Source of the DNA: JAAYCI01 sp964550985
GTDB lineage: Bacteria; Bacillota; Clostridia; Oscillospirales; Ruminococcaceae
DNA length: 64,000 nt
Direction: 5' to 3'
Assembly: GCA_964550985.1 (NCBI GenBank)
Contig: CAZKBM010000001.1
Coordinates: 1 to 64,000 of the forward strand
Shown here in pieces: positions 1 through 8,717 of this stretch. The number at the start of each line of letters is the position of its first letter. Positions within the stretch are counted from its first letter, which is position 1. The notes under the pieces were generated by a model. The model searched no databases and was not told where the DNA came from. It was given only the letters and a program-made list of their open reading frames with translations. The translations under genes were made by a program, and so were the position numbers.

Positions 1-127
1 AAACCTGTTTTTGCTCGCCGCTTGCTGTGTAAAACATTTGTTCAAATGCTGTAGGGTAAACCTGTTGAAATAGACAATAAACCCCATTAAATCATGTAGA
101 ACTTGCACAGAAAGGAGGTCGTTCGAT

Positions 128-2443
128 TTGGGAGTATATGAATCGGTTAAGCGCGTGGATGCTTACGACAAGGCAACTGGGCGTGCCAAATACACCGATG
201 ACCTCACCCCCCCTGGGGCGCTGGTGGCCAAAATCGTGCGCAGCACAATTGCAAATGGGAAGGTACTGGCCTTTGACCTGCACAAGGCCCAGCGGGTGCC
301 GGGCGTGGTGCGTATTTTAACCTGTTTCGACGTGCCGGAGATTGATTTTTCCACCGGGGGCCACCCGTGGAGTACCGACCCCGCCCACCAGGACGTGATG
401 GACCGCAGGCTTTTAAACCAGCGGGTGCGGGTGTATGGCGAGGATATTGCCGTCGTGATTGCCGAGACAGCGCTGGCCGCCGAAAAAGCCGCCGCACTGG
501 TGGGGGTGAAGTATGAGGAATACCCTGCCGAAACCGATGCAAGGCGTTCCTATGGCAAAGAGGGTGAGCTGGTACACGAAGAGTTTCCCGATAACTTGCT
601 GAAAAAGCATACGCTTAAAAACGGGGAGTACAGTTTTGATGAGTTAAAAGCCCAGGGCGATGTGACACTGGTGGAAGGGGAGTACAATACCCCGCCGGTA
701 CAGCACTGCCATATTGAACTGCCCACCTCCTATGCCTATATGGAAAATGGGCGCATTGTTATTGTGGCCTCTACCCAGGTGCCGCATATTGTGCGGCGGG
801 TTACGGGCCAGGCGCTGGGCATTCCCTTTGGAATGATACGGGTGATTAAACCCTACCTTGGCGGCGGCTTTGGCAACAAACAGGACGTTTTAAACGAGCC
901 GCTGAACGCCTGGCTTACCACAAAGGTAGGCGGGCGCTGCGTGCGGCTGGATATGACGCGGGAGGAAACCTTTACCTCCACCCGCATTCGCCACCCCATC
1001 GATTTCATCTTTAAAACCGCCGTACGTAAGGACGGGCGCATTTTGGCCCGCAAGGGCGCAGCCTATTCAAACCAGGGGGGCTATGCCTCCTGTGGGCACG
1101 CCGTTGTGGCAAACGCCGCCAACACCTTCCGCATTTTGTACCAGGATGAAATTGGCTACGAATTTGACGCCCACACCATCTACACGAATATTGCCACAGC
1201 CGGGGCCATGCGTGGTTATGGCATTCCACAGGTGATATTTGCGCTGGAAAGCCACATTGACGATGTGGCCCGTGCCATTGGCATGGACCCCCTTGAACTG
1301 CGGATGAAAAACTGCGTGCGTAAGGGTTATGTAAACCCCGGCACAGGCATCACCGCCCATTCAGACGGCTTGATGGACTGCCTTTTGGAGGCCCGTAAAG
1401 CCTTTGACTGGGACAAAAAGCGCGCAGCCTACCAAAACCAAAGCGGCCCGGTGCGCCGTGGGGTGGGTATGGCCTGCTTCAGCTACAAATCCAATGTACA
1501 CCCCATCTCGCTGGAGACTAGTTCTGTACGGATGGTGCTGAACCAGGACGGAAGCGTGGGGATGCAGATGGGCGCCACCGAGATTGGCCAGGGGGCCGAT
1601 ACCGTATTTACCCAAATGGCCGCCCAAGAACTGGGCCTGCCCGAGGGGATGATTCACATCTTGAGCACGCAGGACACCGATGTTACCCCCTTTGACACCG
1701 GGGCCTATGCCTCGCGCCAGACCTATGTTTGCGGCCAGGCCGTGAAACAGACGGCGGGTATTTTTAAGGCAAAGGTGCTGGAACACGCGGCCTTTTTGCT
1801 GGAGCGTGAAGCGGGCGAACTGGATGTGAGGGGCGGGGGCATTGTGGAGGCCGCCAGCGGTAAAACCCTGTTTACTATGGGAGATTTTGCCCTGGAGGCC
1901 CTGTATGGGCTGGAGCGCTCCCGCCATATCACGGCCGAAAGCACCTTCCATTGCAAAACCAACTCCCTCTCGTTCGGCCTCACCCTGGCCGAGGTGGAGG
2001 TGGACATCCCCGTGGGGGTGGTGCGGGTGCTGGATATTATGAACATACACGACAGTGGCAAGATTATTAACCCCCAACTGGCCGAGGGCCAGGTACATGG
2101 CGGCATGAGCATGGGCCTTGGCTATGCGCTAAGCGAGCAACTGCTGTATGACCAAAACGCCCGGCTGCTAAACGGCAACCTGCTGGATTACAAGTTGCCC
2201 ACCAGCCTGGACACCCCCGAGCTGAACGCCCGTTTTGTGGAGACGGTGGACCCCACCGGCCCCTATGGAAATAAAAGCCTGGGCGAGCCGCCCTGCCTTT
2301 CGGTGGCCCCGGCGGTGCGCAACGCCGTGCTGCACGCCACCGGCGTAAGCGTAAATAGCCTGCCCATGAACCCGCAAAAATTGGTGGAGGCCTTTACCGA
2401 TGCGGGGCTGATTGCGCCGAAAGGGGGAAAAGCCGGTGCTTGA
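128..2443 (+). CDS. xdhA: Xanthine dehydrogenase-type molybdopterin-binding subunit (XdhA-like)
   Basis: Large catalytic subunit of a heterotrimeric molybdenum hydroxylase that hydroxylates purines or a related N-heterocycle in the cytoplasm. The 771 residues match the usual length. The N-terminal a/b hammerhead domain (about 1-130) is followed by the molybdopterin domain, with the glycine-rich GGGFGNKQD loop near residue 247, the EIGQGADT loop and a C-terminal SLGEPP motif carrying the expected catalytic glutamate. The start is TTG at 128, nine bases after a strong AAAGGAGG, and no in-frame ATG fits better. A weak TTGAAA (65-70) precedes it, but the promoter is unclear. It heads an A-B-C operon in the same order as E. 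coli xdhABC. The family is secure; the substrate (xanthine, hypoxanthine or another heterocycle) cannot be read from the sequence. Confidence 0.93.
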   Translation: MGVYESVKRVDAYDKATGRAKYTDDLTPPGALVAKIVRSTIANGKVLAFDLHKAQRVPGVVRILTCFDVPEIDFSTGGHPWSTDPAHQDVMDRRLLNQRVRVYGEDIAVVIAETALAAEKAAALVGVKYEEYPAETDARRSYGKEGELVHEEFPDNLLKKHTLKNGEYSFDELKAQGDVTLVEGEYNTPPVQHCHIELPTSYAYMENGRIVIVASTQVPHIVRRVTGQALGIPFGMIRVIKPYLGGGFGNKQDVLNEPLNAWLTTKVGGRCVRLDMTREETFTSTRIRHPIDFIFKTAVRKDGRILARKGAAYSNQGGYASCGHAVVANAANTFRILYQDEIGYEFDAHTIYTNIATAGAMRGYGIPQVIFALESHIDDVARAIGMDPLELRMKNCVRKGYVNPGTGITAHSDGLMDCLLEARKAFDWDKKRAAYQNQSGPVRRGVGMACFSYKSNVHPISLETSSVRMVLNQDGSVGMQMGATEIGQGADTVFTQMAAQELGLPEGMIHILSTQDTDVTPFDTGAYASRQTYVCGQAVKQTAGIFKAKVLEHAAFLLEREAGELDVRGGGIVEAASGKTLFTMGDFALEALYGLERSRHITAESTFHCKTNSLSFGLTLAEVEVDIPVGVVRVLDIMNIHDSGKIINPQLAEGQVHGGMSMGLGYALSEQLLYDQNARLLNGNLLDYKLPTSLDTPELNARFVETVDPTGPYGNKSLGEPPCLSVAPAVRNAVLHATGVSVNSLPMNPQKLVEAFTDAGLIAPKGGKAGA

Positions 2444-3326
2444 TTTTAACGGAATTTATGAGGCGAAGGGGATACCTGACGCCGTGACCGCACTGATGGC
2501 CGACGAAAAGGCCGTGCTGATCTGCGGCGGCAGTGACGTGCTGATCCGCCTGCGAGAGGGCAAAATGGAGGATTGCACCCTGGTGTCCATCCGCGACATC
2601 CCCGAACTTTCGGGTATTTCGCTGGTAAACGATGAATCCATCCTCATCCGCCCCGCCAGCACCTTTGCCGATGTGACCCAGAGCGAGGTTGTGCAAAAGT
2701 ATATCCCGGCCCTGGGCTTTGCCACCGATCAAGCCGGCGGCCCCCAGCTTCGCCACATGGGCACCATCGGCGGCAATATTTGTAACGGGGCAACCAGTGC
2801 CGATTCTCCCCCTGCGCTGCTTACGCTGAACGCGGTGCTAGAGATAACCGGGCCCAGCGGGGCGCGCTGCCAGCCGCTGGAGGGCTTTTTTACCGGGCCC
2901 GGCAAGGTGGCGCTGGAACACGGCGAAATTTTAACGGCCATCCGCATAGCCAAAAAAGACTATGAGGGTTATTTTGGCCACTACATCAAATTTGCCCAGC
3001 GCAATGCCATGGATATTGCCACCTTGGGCTGTGCCGTACATGTAAAACTTTCGCCCGATAAGAAAACCGTGGAAGAGGCCCGTCTGGCCTTTGGGGTTGC
3101 GGCCCCCACGCCCATACGCTGCCATGTGGCCGAGGCCGCCGTAAAGGGCCATGCCCTGGACGAAAAACTGCTGAGCGATTTTGGAGAGGCCGCCCTAACC
3201 GAGGTGAAGCCCCGCAGCAGTTGGCGCGCCAGCGAGGCGTTTCGTCGCCAATTGATTTACGAACTGAGCGGACGCGCCCTGAAAGCCGCCGCCGAAAAAG
3301 CCGGAGGGGAGGTGCCCTGCATATGA
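2436..3326 (+). CDS. xdhB: Xanthine dehydrogenase FAD-binding subunit (XdhB-like)
   Basis: FAD subunit that passes electrons from the Fe-S subunit to the external acceptor. It has the CoxM-type FAD-binding domain, with the ICGGSDVLIRLREG pyrophosphate loop near the N-terminus and the second FAD motif, TIGGNICNGATSADSPPALL, near residue 115, followed by the CO-dehydrogenase flavoprotein C-terminal domain. I chose GTG at 2436 over the upstream in-frame TTG at 2412 because an AAGGGGGAAA ribosome site sits just before it, and the start then overlaps the stop of xdhA, as expected for translational coupling. This gives 296 residues. It is the middle gene of the xdhABC operon. Confidence 0.9.
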   Translation: MLDFNGIYEAKGIPDAVTALMADEKAVLICGGSDVLIRLREGKMEDCTLVSIRDIPELSGISLVNDESILIRPASTFADVTQSEVVQKYIPALGFATDQAGGPQLRHMGTIGGNICNGATSADSPPALLTLNAVLEITGPSGARCQPLEGFFTGPGKVALEHGEILTAIRIAKKDYEGYFGHYIKFAQRNAMDIATLGCAVHVKLSPDKKTVEEARLAFGVAAPTPIRCHVAEAAVKGHALDEKLLSDFGEAALTEVKPRSSWRASEAFRRQLIYELSGRALKAAAEKAGGEVPCI

Positions 3327-3805
3327 AAGTGATTGAGATGACCGTGAATGGGCGGCCGGTAGAAGTGGCCGTGGACGAGCGGGAAACCCTGGCCGATACC
3401 CTGCGCCAGCGGCTGCACCTGACCAGTGTAAAAAAAGGCTGTGAGGTGGGCGAGTGCGGCGCCTGCACTGTGCTGATAGACGGCAAAAGTGTGGATACCT
3501 GCATCTATTTAAGCGTTTGGGCCGCGGGGAAAAGTATTTTAACGGTGGAGGGTATCACCGGGCCCAATGGGGAACTTTCCCCTGTGCAGCAAGCTTTTGT
3601 GGATGAGGCCGCCATCCAGTGCGGGTTTTGTACCCCCGGCCTCATCATGACGGCGGTGGAAATTGTGGGCAGTGGCAAAAAGTACACGCGGGAGGAACTG
3701 CGCCGCCTGATATCGGGCCACCTCTGCCGCTGCACGGGCTACCAAAATATCCTGAACGCCGTAGAGCGCGTTGTGAACGAGACCTATAAATCGGTTGGGA
3801 AATAG
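3323..3805 (+). CDS. xdhC: Xanthine dehydrogenase [2Fe-2S] subunit (XdhC-like)
   Basis: Iron-sulfur subunit with two [2Fe-2S] clusters that relays electrons from molybdopterin to FAD. The plant-type ferredoxin cluster uses C40, C45, C48 and C60 (GCEVGECGAC). The second, four-helix cluster uses CGFC and CRC (QCGFCTPG and HLCRCTGY). The reading frame is open upstream to 3221, but ATG at 3323 is preceded by GGAGGGGAGG and overlaps the TGA of the FAD gene (ATGA), so 160 residues is the right length for the family. It is the last gene of the operon, followed by a bidirectional terminator. Confidence 0.92.
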   Translation: MKVIEMTVNGRPVEVAVDERETLADTLRQRLHLTSVKKGCEVGECGACTVLIDGKSVDTCIYLSVWAAGKSILTVEGITGPNGELSPVQQAFVDEAAIQCGFCTPGLIMTAVEIVGSGKKYTREELRRLISGHLCRCTGYQNILNAVERVVNETYKSVGK

Positions 3806-3860
3806 AGCACAGAAAGCTCTATTGGCCAGCTATGGCAATCATACAGCGATGCTGTAAAAT

Positions 3861-3905
3861 AAAAACCGAGTGGCCCTTTGTAAGGGGGCCGCCCGGCTTT
3901 TTGTT
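3861..3905. terminator. Bidirectional terminator between xdhC and the ABC-F gene
   Basis: A stem of about 16 bp with a few mismatches (AAAAACCGAGTGGCCC against GGGGGCCGCCCGGCTTTTT) has a seven-base loop. It carries a T-run on the + strand after the stem, and on the minus strand it is followed by GGTTTTTATTTT. It sits between two convergent genes and serves both. Confidence 0.75.
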
Positions 3906-3971
3906 TACTGCGTGTTTTTGTGGCGGCGTGTATGCCTAAAGTATAGCCAACTAAGCCCAAAATAGGTGCAG

Positions 3972-5879
3972 TTAGTCGCTTTCACCCTCATCTTCCTGCA
4001 TCAATAGCCATTCCTCTCCGGCTTTATCCAAAGTGGCGGTGTCGGCTTCCAGTTGGTGCGCAAGTGCGGCCAGGGTTTCGTAGTCGCTGCTGTTTCCGGG
4101 CGCTTCCAGCGCGGTTTTGGCCGTTTGCACGGCCTCTTCCAAGCGCTCTATTTCGGCTTCCAGCAACCGCAGGCGGTTCCGGCGCTGGGCCTCGGCGGCC
4201 CGGCGCTCTTTTGGGTTTTGATTTTTTGCGCGGACAGGGGCGGCTTCCTCCTTTTTGGCGGGGCCGGGGGTGGTTTGCTGCTCTTTTTGCTGCAAATAGG
4301 CATCGTAGTTCCCCTCATAGCGTAAAAAACCCCCTGGGGTCAGTTCCAAAATGCAGCTTGGCACGCGGCGCAAAAAGTAACGGTCGTGGCTTACGGCCAA
4401 AAGGGTGCCTGGGTAGGCCCGCAGCGCGGCCTCCAGTTCCTCTTTGGCAAGGTAATCCAGGTGGTTTGTGGGCTCGTCCAGCAGCAGTACATTGGCCCGG
4501 CGCATCAGCAATATGGTAAAGGCAACCTTGGCCCGTCCCGCGCCCGAAAGTTCCTCTACCCGCTTAAATACATCCTCGCCGCCAATCAGCATCCGGCCCA
4601 GGGCGCTGCGTATTTCAAACTCGGTTTTGGCGGGGTACACGCTGTGTACCGCCTCAATCACACTTTTTTGCATGGGCAAACCGGCCAATTCCTGGTCAAA
4701 ATAGCCAAGCCGCACATTGCCCCCCCACTGCACAAGGCCGCTGTGGGGCATCTGGTTTTGTACGGCACGCAAAAAGGTGGATTTCCCCACCCCGTTTAGC
4801 CCCACCAGGGCCAATTTTTCCCCGCGTTTTACCTCCAGCTCCAGGCCGCTGTAAAGTGTGCGGCTGCCCTGGCCTTCCCCCACCTGTACGCCAAGGTTTT
4901 CACAGTGCAAAATAAGCTGAAAAGGTTCCACATCATAGTCAAATTTCAGGCTGATACCCTTGGATTCAGGCGGCGGCTTTTCCAGCCGAACCATCTTTTC
5001 CAGGGTTTTGGCCCGGCTGCTGGCCATGCCGGAGGTGGAAGCCCGCGCCTGGTTGCGGCGGACGTAATCTTCCATGGCGGCAATTTCTTCCTGTTGCTTT
5101 TCGTAGGCGCGCAAAGCCGTGCGCCGCCGCTCGGCCTTTTGCTGCACAAAGCCGCTGTAACCGCCGGTGTAACGGCTTAATTGCCCTCGCTCCAGCTCGC
5201 ATACATCACGGGCAACTTTATCCAAAAAGTAGCGGTCATGGCTTACCACCAGCACCGCGCCGGGGTAGCATTCCAAATATTCCTCCAGCCAGCCCAGCAT
5301 CGTAAAATCCAGGTGGTTGGTGGGCTCGTCCAAAATAAGCAGGCCGGGGCTGCGCAGCAGCATTTTGGCTATGGCAAAGCGCATCTTTTCCCCGCCCGAA
5401 AGGGTATCTACCCGCGTGTTTCTATCAAAACCGCCGAAGCCCAGGCCGGTGAGCACACGGTTAATCCGCGCGTCAATTTGGTAGGCGTCCATGGCGGCCA
5501 GGCGGTCATGCAGGCGGTCATATTCTGCCAACAGTTCGGTGCTGTGGGGGTTTTGCGCCAAGGCAGCGCAGCAATCGTCCAATTGGTTTTGTACCTCGCC
5601 CACGGCGGCAAAAACACTGCGGGCCTCCTCATCCAGGCTGTTCCCACTGGTCAGCGCGTCGTTTTGCTGCAGGTAGCCAACCTCCAAACGCCTTGCCCGC
5701 AGTATCTGCCCGCTGTCCGGCTCCAGGGTGCCCGCAATCAAGTTTAAAAGGGTGGTTTTGCCCGCCCCATTTACCCCCAAAAGGCCTATCCTGTCTTTTT
5801 CCTGTACGTCAAGGCTGACGCCGCGCAACACAACGTCGTCTAAAAAGCCTTTGCTTACATTTTGTACGCTGACCAACAT
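3972..5879 (-). CDS. ABC-F family ATPase (ribosome-associated, no membrane domain)
   Basis: Cytoplasmic protein with two ATP-binding cassettes and no transmembrane segment, as in ABC-F translation factors (EttA/Uup/YdiF group) that act at the ribosomal E site. Cassette 1 has Walker A GVNGAGKTTLLN (about 36-47), signature LSGGEKMRF and the DEPTNHLD Walker B. A charged linker follows (about 240-310). Cassette 2 has GLNGVGKSTFLR, DEPTNHLD and a diverged signature reading LSGAGRAKV instead of LSGGE. The C-terminal tail (about 540-635) is rich in Lys, Arg and Glu and predicted coiled coil, as in Uup/YdiF. ATG 5879 has AAGGGTAG upstream. A 5' region of about 390 bp could hold a leader or attenuator, as known for some resistance ABC-F genes. 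Whether this is an antibiotic-protection or housekeeping member cannot be told. Confidence 0.9.
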   Translation of the reverse strand: MLVSVQNVSKGFLDDVVLRGVSLDVQEKDRIGLLGVNGAGKTTLLNLIAGTLEPDSGQILRARRLEVGYLQQNDALTSGNSLDEEARSVFAAVGEVQNQLDDCCAALAQNPHSTELLAEYDRLHDRLAAMDAYQIDARINRVLTGLGFGGFDRNTRVDTLSGGEKMRFAIAKMLLRSPGLLILDEPTNHLDFTMLGWLEEYLECYPGAVLVVSHDRYFLDKVARDVCELERGQLSRYTGGYSGFVQQKAERRRTALRAYEKQQEEIAAMEDYVRRNQARASTSGMASSRAKTLEKMVRLEKPPPESKGISLKFDYDVEPFQLILHCENLGVQVGEGQGSRTLYSGLELEVKRGEKLALVGLNGVGKSTFLRAVQNQMPHSGLVQWGGNVRLGYFDQELAGLPMQKSVIEAVHSVYPAKTEFEIRSALGRMLIGGEDVFKRVEELSGAGRAKVAFTILLMRRANVLLLDEPTNHLDYLAKEELEAALRAYPGTLLAVSHDRYFLRRVPSCILELTPGGFLRYEGNYDAYLQQKEQQTTPGPAKKEEAAPVRAKNQNPKERRAAEAQRRNRLRLLEAEIERLEEAVQTAKTALEAPGNSSDYETLAALAHQLEADTATLDKAGEEWLLMQEDEGESD

Positions 5880-6267
5880 GGGTTTTACTACCCTTCATTT
5901 TGCAAAAAATATGGTTTTACGGCCTGTATGGTTTATTACAGTTTCTCAAAAGGCTGTGCAGCAGGTTTCTGTAAGCAACTCTTATACAGGGCAGAAACTG
6001 CTATTCAGCGAAAAATTCTTCCTGTATCTAAGCGCTACAGCTTGTTCATTTGCTGTAAAACGGCAATTTACAGCCCACAGGAAGGGGCGGCAGAAGCCAA
6101 ATAGGCCACAGCAAAGCTTGTAGCCTGTTTGGGCCGTGGCGCAAAGCACAGCTTTACACGTGGAGATGGTTTTGCCTGTTTATGGGCGGCGGCGAGCCGT
6201 CGGCTTGTGTTTTTATACCAGTTTCTCAAAAGATTGCACGGAAAAGGCAAAGCCGTTCTATTGGGGT
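5880..6267 (-). other. Long non-coding leader region upstream of the ABC-F gene
   Basis: About 390 bp without a convincing gene, lying between the nucleotidase stop and the ABC-F start. It holds a 14-bp direct repeat (CAGTTTCTCAAAAG at 5939-5952 and 6219-6232) and one copy of an 18-bp motif (6042-6059) that recurs at 23406-23423. Several short inverted repeats could fold on the minus strand. No clear promoter or upstream peptide could be fixed by eye. Confidence 0.4.
6042..6059 (+). repeat. Copy 1 of an 18-bp dispersed intergenic motif
   Basis: TTGTTCATTTGCTGTAAA is identical at 6042-6059 and 23406-23423. Shorter relatives occur at about 37-55 (upstream of xdhA) and, inverted, near 51168-51177 (upstream of the XdhD-like gene). 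Confidence 0.55.
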
Positions 6268-6299
6268 AAAAAACGGCTGCCCTTCCCGCAGAATCACCG
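6268..6299 (-). terminator. Probable terminator of the 5'-nucleotidase gene
   Basis: On the minus strand, just past the stop codon, a short imperfect stem (CGG...CTGC paired with GCAG...CCG) is followed by six T residues. The stem is weak, so this is tentative. Confidence 0.4.
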
Positions 6300-6301
6300 T
6301 A

Positions 6302-8659
6302 TCAAGCGGCGGGAATTTGAATAATCTGACCGGGGTAAATCAAATCTGGGTTGCTGATTTGATAGCTGTTCATGGCGAAAATTTCGGGGTAGCGGTAACC
6401 GTCTCCCAGTTGGGCCTTGGCAATGGCAAACAGGCTGTCGCCTTCTTTTACAGTGTAATTGCTATAGCCTAGCCCCGTATCCTGGGCGTCATTTTCTCCG
6501 CTTCCATCAGCGGCGGGCCCAATGGCCTCTTCGGTTTGGGCGGCGGCTTCGGTGGAGTCCGCCGGTTCGGAGGTTGGCTCAGCCACTACCACAGAAGAAC
6601 TGGAAGAAACCCCAGACTCTGGGGCCATAGAGGCCGCCGAAATGCTTTGGCTTGCGGAGGTGGCAGAGGAAGCTGCACTTACGCCAGAAGAACCGCTTAC
6701 CGCAGCCGCCGAGATAGACGAAGCGACCGAGGAGGCCCCAGAATTGCCGAGGGAGGAACCGCCTGAAACCGATTCGGCAGTGGCTGTAAGGCTCGCGGTG
6801 CTGACAGAACTTGCGGTGTTGGCGGAACTCGCAGCGCTGACAGAGCTTGCCGTACTGGCGGAACTCGCAGTACTGACGGAGCTTGCCGTACTGGCGGAAC
6901 TCGCAGTACTGACGGAGCTTGCCGTACTGGCGGAACTCGCAGTACTGACGGAACTTGCTGCGCTGGCAGAACTTGCCGTGCTGGCAGAACTTGCCGTGCT
7001 GGCAGAACTTGCCGTGCTGACAGAACTTGCCGTGTTGACAGAACTTTCAGAGCCGACAGAGCTTGCCGTGCTTTCAGCATTTACGGAATTTGCAGCACCG
7101 GCATCCCCCAAAACCTGAATGCGGCCCTGGGGCTCTGCGTAATACTCGGGCCCCGTTTTGATGTATTCGATTAGCATATCCTCCAGGGAACCAAAATTCC
7201 CCACCATGGGCAGCGCGGCAAACATGGTAAAACCGTCGCCCCCCAGGCCCATGAAGTCACTCATGGCAATGCTGTAGGTTTTTTCAGGCATAAGGGGCTC
7301 TGCGCCCACCATCACCTCTGTTACCCGGCTGCCGGCTTCGGCGGCGGGGTCAAGCGTAAAAGTGAGCCCCGCCACCTGTGGGAAGGTGGGGCTGGGTTCG
7401 GGGGCATCCGCCACGGCGTGCTCCAAAACCTCCTGCAAAACACTGCCGGTCACCTCCTTGGTCATCAGGTAATTGCCAAAGGGGTATACGGTAATGATAT
7501 CCTTCACGGTGATGTCGCCAGCGGGAATGGAGGCCCGGATGGAACCGCCGTTCATGAGGGCAATATCGGCCCCGGTGGCCGCCAGCATAGCGTCGGCCGT
7601 TAAATCGCCCAGGTTGGTTTCGCTGCCGCGCACGGCCTCGCGCTCTCCCTGCAGCAGAACGGGGGTGTTGCCAATCACCTCTTCCAACTGGGGCGCCTGG
7701 CGCTGGTTTACCTCGTCAATTAGGGCGGTAATATCACCGTCTTTGTCGGTGTATTCTTCGCTCGTTACCAGTTTTGCGTCAAAATTGCCCGCCTCATCCA
7801 GGCGTACAACCCCAACCGCGTTTAAAAAGGAACCCGTTGAAGCAATCAAAGTGCCCTCGTGGGGGGCCAGCTCCAGGGTGTCGTCCAAAGGCTTGCCACC
7901 AGATATGGCCGTGTGGCTGTGCCCGTCTATGATGAGGTCTATCCCCTCAACCGAGGCGGCCACTTCGTCTGAGGTGATTTCGCTGGCCTTATCCACCCCA
8001 AGGTGGCTTAATAAAATGATATAGTCGGCCCCTTGCCCTTTCAAGGCGGCCACCTGCTGTTTTGCCACTTCAATGGGGTTATCAAAACGCAGCCCCTGGG
8101 TGTATTCCGGGTTGGCCGCTGTGGCGGTATCGGGCGTGGTGAGGCCAAAGACTCCAAACTTCTTGCCTCCTTTTTCCAGCAGGGTGCTGGCGGGAAACAG
8201 GGTTTCGCCATCCTCCTTGATGATATTGGCCGAGAGCACGGGAAAATCCAGCTCACCGGCCAGTTCCAAAAGGCGGGCGCGCCCATAGTTAAAGTCGTGG
8301 TTGCCGGGGGCCATGGCGTCATAGCCAAGGGCATTTAGCACCGTTACAATGTCCTGGCCTTTCTCCAGGGTGGCAAAGGGCATACCATGGAAGGTGTCGC
8401 CGGCGTCCAGCAAAATCACCTCGGCGCCTGCGGCCTCATAGGCTTTTTTCAGCGCACCTACAGAGGCATAGCCAAAGCTGTCCTCCACGTGGCTGTGTAC
8501 GTCGTTTGTGTGTAAGATAATAACCTGCCCGCTTAAGTCATCCCCTGGGGCCGGTATTTGCGCGGTAGCAAACACAGGCATAGAGAAAGAGAGAAGCAGG
8601 CAAAGGGAGGCGGCGAAGCCGACCCATATTTTTGCCGCCCGTTTTTTTAAAGTTCCCAT
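6302..8659 (-). CDS. Secreted 5'-nucleotidase / UDP-sugar hydrolase family protein with Ser/Ala repeats and LysM
   Basis: Exported metallophosphatase that should release nucleosides from nucleotides outside the cell. It has an N-terminal signal peptide (about 1-32, ending near VFATAQ). The metallophosphatase domain shows HTNDVHSH, DAGDTFHG, GNHDF and DGHSH. The 5'-nucleotidase C-terminal domain shows NGGSIRA and YPFGN. A low-complexity Ser/Ala/Thr region (about 525-690) follows, then a C-terminal LysM domain (about 735-785, YTVKEGDSLFAIA), which probably anchors the protein to peptidoglycan. The linker contains near-perfect DNA tandem repeats. ATG 8659 has AAGGAGTAAACTGCA in front. The gene is 58 bp downstream of the FapA gene and may share its promoter. 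Substrate specificity within the family is not certain. Confidence 0.88.
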   Translation of the reverse strand: MGTLKKRAAKIWVGFAASLCLLLSFSMPVFATAQIPAPGDDLSGQVIILHTNDVHSHVEDSFGYASVGALKKAYEAAGAEVILLDAGDTFHGMPFATLEKGQDIVTVLNALGYDAMAPGNHDFNYGRARLLELAGELDFPVLSANIIKEDGETLFPASTLLEKGGKKFGVFGLTTPDTATAANPEYTQGLRFDNPIEVAKQQVAALKGQGADYIILLSHLGVDKASEITSDEVAASVEGIDLIIDGHSHTAISGGKPLDDTLELAPHEGTLIASTGSFLNAVGVVRLDEAGNFDAKLVTSEEYTDKDGDITALIDEVNQRQAPQLEEVIGNTPVLLQGEREAVRGSETNLGDLTADAMLAATGADIALMNGGSIRASIPAGDITVKDIITVYPFGNYLMTKEVTGSVLQEVLEHAVADAPEPSPTFPQVAGLTFTLDPAAEAGSRVTEVMVGAEPLMPEKTYSIAMSDFMGLGGDGFTMFAALPMVGNFGSLEDMLIEYIKTGPEYYAEPQGRIQVLGDAGAANSVNAESTASSVGSESSVNTASSVSTASSASTASSASTASSASAASSVSTASSASTASSVSTASSASTASSVSTASSASTASSVSAASSANTASSVSTASLTATAESVSGGSSLGNSGASSVASSISAAAVSGSSGVSAASSATSASQSISAASMAPESGVSSSSSVVVAEPTSEPADSTEAAAQTEEAIGPAADGSGENDAQDTGLGYSNYTVKEGDSLFAIAKAQLGDGYRYPEIFAMNSYQISNPDLIYPGQIIQIPAA
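6845..6952 (-). repeat. Three perfect 36-bp tandem repeats inside the nucleotidase linker
   Basis: Units 6845-6880, 6881-6916 and 6917-6952 are identical and encode alternating SVSTAS/SASTAS hexapeptides (residues about 570-605). They are followed toward higher coordinates by 18-bp variants. Perfect identity suggests recent slippage, so the copy number may vary between strains. Confidence 0.9.
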
Positions 8660-8717
8660 TGCAGTTTACTCCTTGCTATATTGTGGCATTGCCGTAGGGT
8701 ACAGGGCAGCGCCGGGT

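Noticed and set aside
1361..2098. 245-codon minus-strand frame opposite xdhA
   Set aside because: Antisense shadow; rich in His, Gly and Leu, no ribosome site, while the + frame carries the molybdopterin-domain motifs.
6845..6952. Possible CRISPR array (36-bp repeats)
   Set aside because: Units are head-to-tail without spacers and lie in frame within a coding sequence, with no cas genes nearby.
6522..7118. + strand frame with a striking leucine-rich repeat (LAVLAEL)
   Set aside because: It is the complement of the Ser/Ala repeats of the nucleotidase linker, with no independent start signals.
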